A program made the position numbers and the translations under genes. Positions 6,939 through 8,050 of a stretch of 8,050 nt of DNA are shown here, in pieces (the first letter of the stretch is position 1; every line of letters starts with the position of its first letter). Location: contig JALUUZ010000448.1 of NCBI GenBank assembly GCA_027021095.1, forward strand, positions 1-8,050, in the 5' to 3' direction. The DNA comes from Gammaproteobacteria bacterium (GTDB lineage Bacteria; Pseudomonadota; Gammaproteobacteria; SZUA-21). The notes under the pieces are model-generated. The model ran no database searches, had not been told where the DNA came from, and saw only the letters and a program-made list of their open reading frames with translations.

Positions 6939-8050
6939 ATGTGCGGCATCTGCGGGTTTATCGACAATGACATTCCTGCGGCCTACCGGCCGGCGCGTGT
7001 GCTGTCAGCAATGCTGAACACCTTGGTCAATCGTGGACCGGATGACTCCGGCACCTATATCCAGCAGGGAGTGCACCTGGGCATGCGCCGGCTGGCGGTC
7101 ATCGACCTGGAGACCGGGAAGCAGCCGCTCATCGACCCGGACTCGGGTGTGGTGATCGTCTATAACGGCGAAGTGTACAACTACCGCGCGCTGCGCGCCG
7201 ACCTGGCCCGGCGCGGACACCGGTTTCGGACCACCTCCGACACCGAAGTGGTACTGAAAGCCTACCTTGAATACCAAGACGACTTCGTCACGCGGCTGAA
7301 CGGCATGTTTGCGTTTGCGCTCTGGGATCCACACCGGCGCCAGCTGCTGCTCGGACGTGACCGCTTCGGGCAAAAACCACTGTACCTTTACTACCAGAAT
7401 CAGCGCCTGGTGTTCGGCTCAGACCTGCGCACCTTGCTGATACATCCGCAGGTCAGCCCCACGCTGAACCACGAGGCACTGTCCAACTACCTGCTGTATC
7501 GTCATGTTCCCGGACCGGACACGCTGATTACGGCGATCACCCAGCTGCCGCCTGGGCACCTGGGTATATTGCAGCAAACCGGGCAGACCCGGAACAGGCT
7601 GACTCTGCAACGCTACTGGACACCGCGCTACCGCCCGGCAGCCGGAATGACGCTGGAGGAAGCCAGCGAAACCTTCGCTGTGCACTGGAAAAACGCTGTG
7701 CATACCCACTTGGTCAGCGACGTCCCGGTCGGTGCGTTTATCAGCGGCGGCATCGATTCATCGCTGCTGGTCGCGGAAGCGACAAAGCATACCGCCGAAC
7801 TGCAGACCTTCTCTATCGGTTTCGACGACCCGGCGTTCGACGAAACACGCTATGCAAAGCAGGTGGCAGACCGCTTCGGCTGCCGGCACCAGACTATCCA
7901 GTTCAAACAGTCGCTGGAACAGCTGGTCGAGTTGTGGAAAACGAGCTATGACCAGCCGTTCGCCGATCCGGCACTGTTTCCATTGATGATCCTGGCAAGG
8001 GAAGCAAACTCTGAAGTCACCGTATGCCTGACAGGTGATGGAGCCGATGA
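6939..8050 (+). CDS. AsnB-type glutamine-dependent amidotransferase, paralogue 2 (3' partial)
   Basis: The frame opens at ATG 6939, eight bases after the previous stop, and is still open at the right edge: 370 full codons plus two bases. MCGICGF places the glutaminase nucleophile Cys at residue 2. RGPDDSG (32-38), R51, N76-G77-E78 in YNGEVYN, and D101 in SDTE complete the glutaminase site. The synthetase domain begins with SGGIDSS (269-275), followed by FSIGFDDPAFDE, DQPFADPALFP, and TGDGADE at the edge. These are the canonical features of the AsnB/amidotransferase group common in O-antigen and capsule loci. It should transfer glutamine-derived ammonia to an adenylated carboxylate. It is clearly diverged from paralogue 1 in the glutaminase domain and in the acceptor region, so it is not a recent tandem duplicate. 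The C-terminal part of the synthetase domain lies outside the window. The Shine-Dalgarno match (AGG near 6929) is weak, so translation is probably coupled. Confidence 0.92.
   Translation, partial: MCGICGFIDNDIPAAYRPARVLSAMLNTLVNRGPDDSGTYIQQGVHLGMRRLAVIDLETGKQPLIDPDSGVVIVYNGEVYNYRALRADLARRGHRFRTTSDTEVVLKAYLEYQDDFVTRLNGMFAFALWDPHRRQLLLGRDRFGQKPLYLYYQNQRLVFGSDLRTLLIHPQVSPTLNHEALSNYLLYRHVPGPDTLITAITQLPPGHLGILQQTGQTRNRLTLQRYWTPRYRPAAGMTLEEASETFAVHWKNAVHTHLVSDVPVGAFISGGIDSSLLVAEATKHTAELQTFSIGFDDPAFDETRYAKQVADRFGCRHQTIQFKQSLEQLVELWKTSYDQPFADPALFPLMILAREANSEVTVCLTGDGAD

Overview
The window is about 8 kb of moderately GC-rich bacterial DNA. Every gene lies on the + strand and is read with ordinary codon use, GTG/ATG starts and Shine-Dalgarno sites. 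Protein style suggests a Gram-negative, probably gammaproteobacterial, chromosome; this is an impression from the proteins, not a marker-gene assignment. No tRNA, rRNA, CRISPR array, insertion sequence, integrase or phage gene was seen. The content is a surface-glycan or glycoconjugate biosynthesis locus.

Layout. (1) Positions 2-1759 hold the 3' part of a polytopic membrane protein of the TMTC/GT-C-like type with a C-terminal TPR-like region; its start lies left of the window. (2) Positions 1760-1890 form the only real intergenic gap. It carries a plausible -10 box, a short imperfect inverted repeat and a good ribosome binding site. (3) From 1891 to the right edge, five genes follow with junctions between a 17-base overlap and an 8-base gap, almost certainly one operon. 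They are a DPM1-like family 2 glycosyltransferase with two C-terminal membrane segments, a DUF354 GT-B-like protein, an AsnB-type glutamine amidotransferase, an (alpha/alpha)-barrel-like protein of unknown activity, and a second, divergent AsnB-type amidotransferase cut by the right edge.

How they may work together (inference). The GT2 enzyme would make a polyprenyl-phosphate sugar at the cytoplasmic face, the kind of donor a GT-C-like membrane enzyme such as the first gene uses. The DUF354 protein would act on a nucleotide sugar or add a residue. The two AsnB-like enzymes would deliver glutamine-derived ammonia to carboxyl groups, for instance to form uronamides or aminoacyl amides on the sugar. 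The toroid-like protein resembles carbohydrate-active enzymes and could modify the glycan.

The most notable point is the pair of AsnB paralogues. Both have intact glutaminase and ATP-pyrophosphatase motifs, but they differ sharply in the acceptor/adenylation region. The first has Leu in the SGxGGDE motif where E. coli AsnB has a catalytically important Glu, and it lacks the DQPFADP-like stretch of the second. This suggests two different amidation or ligation substrates within one glycan operon.
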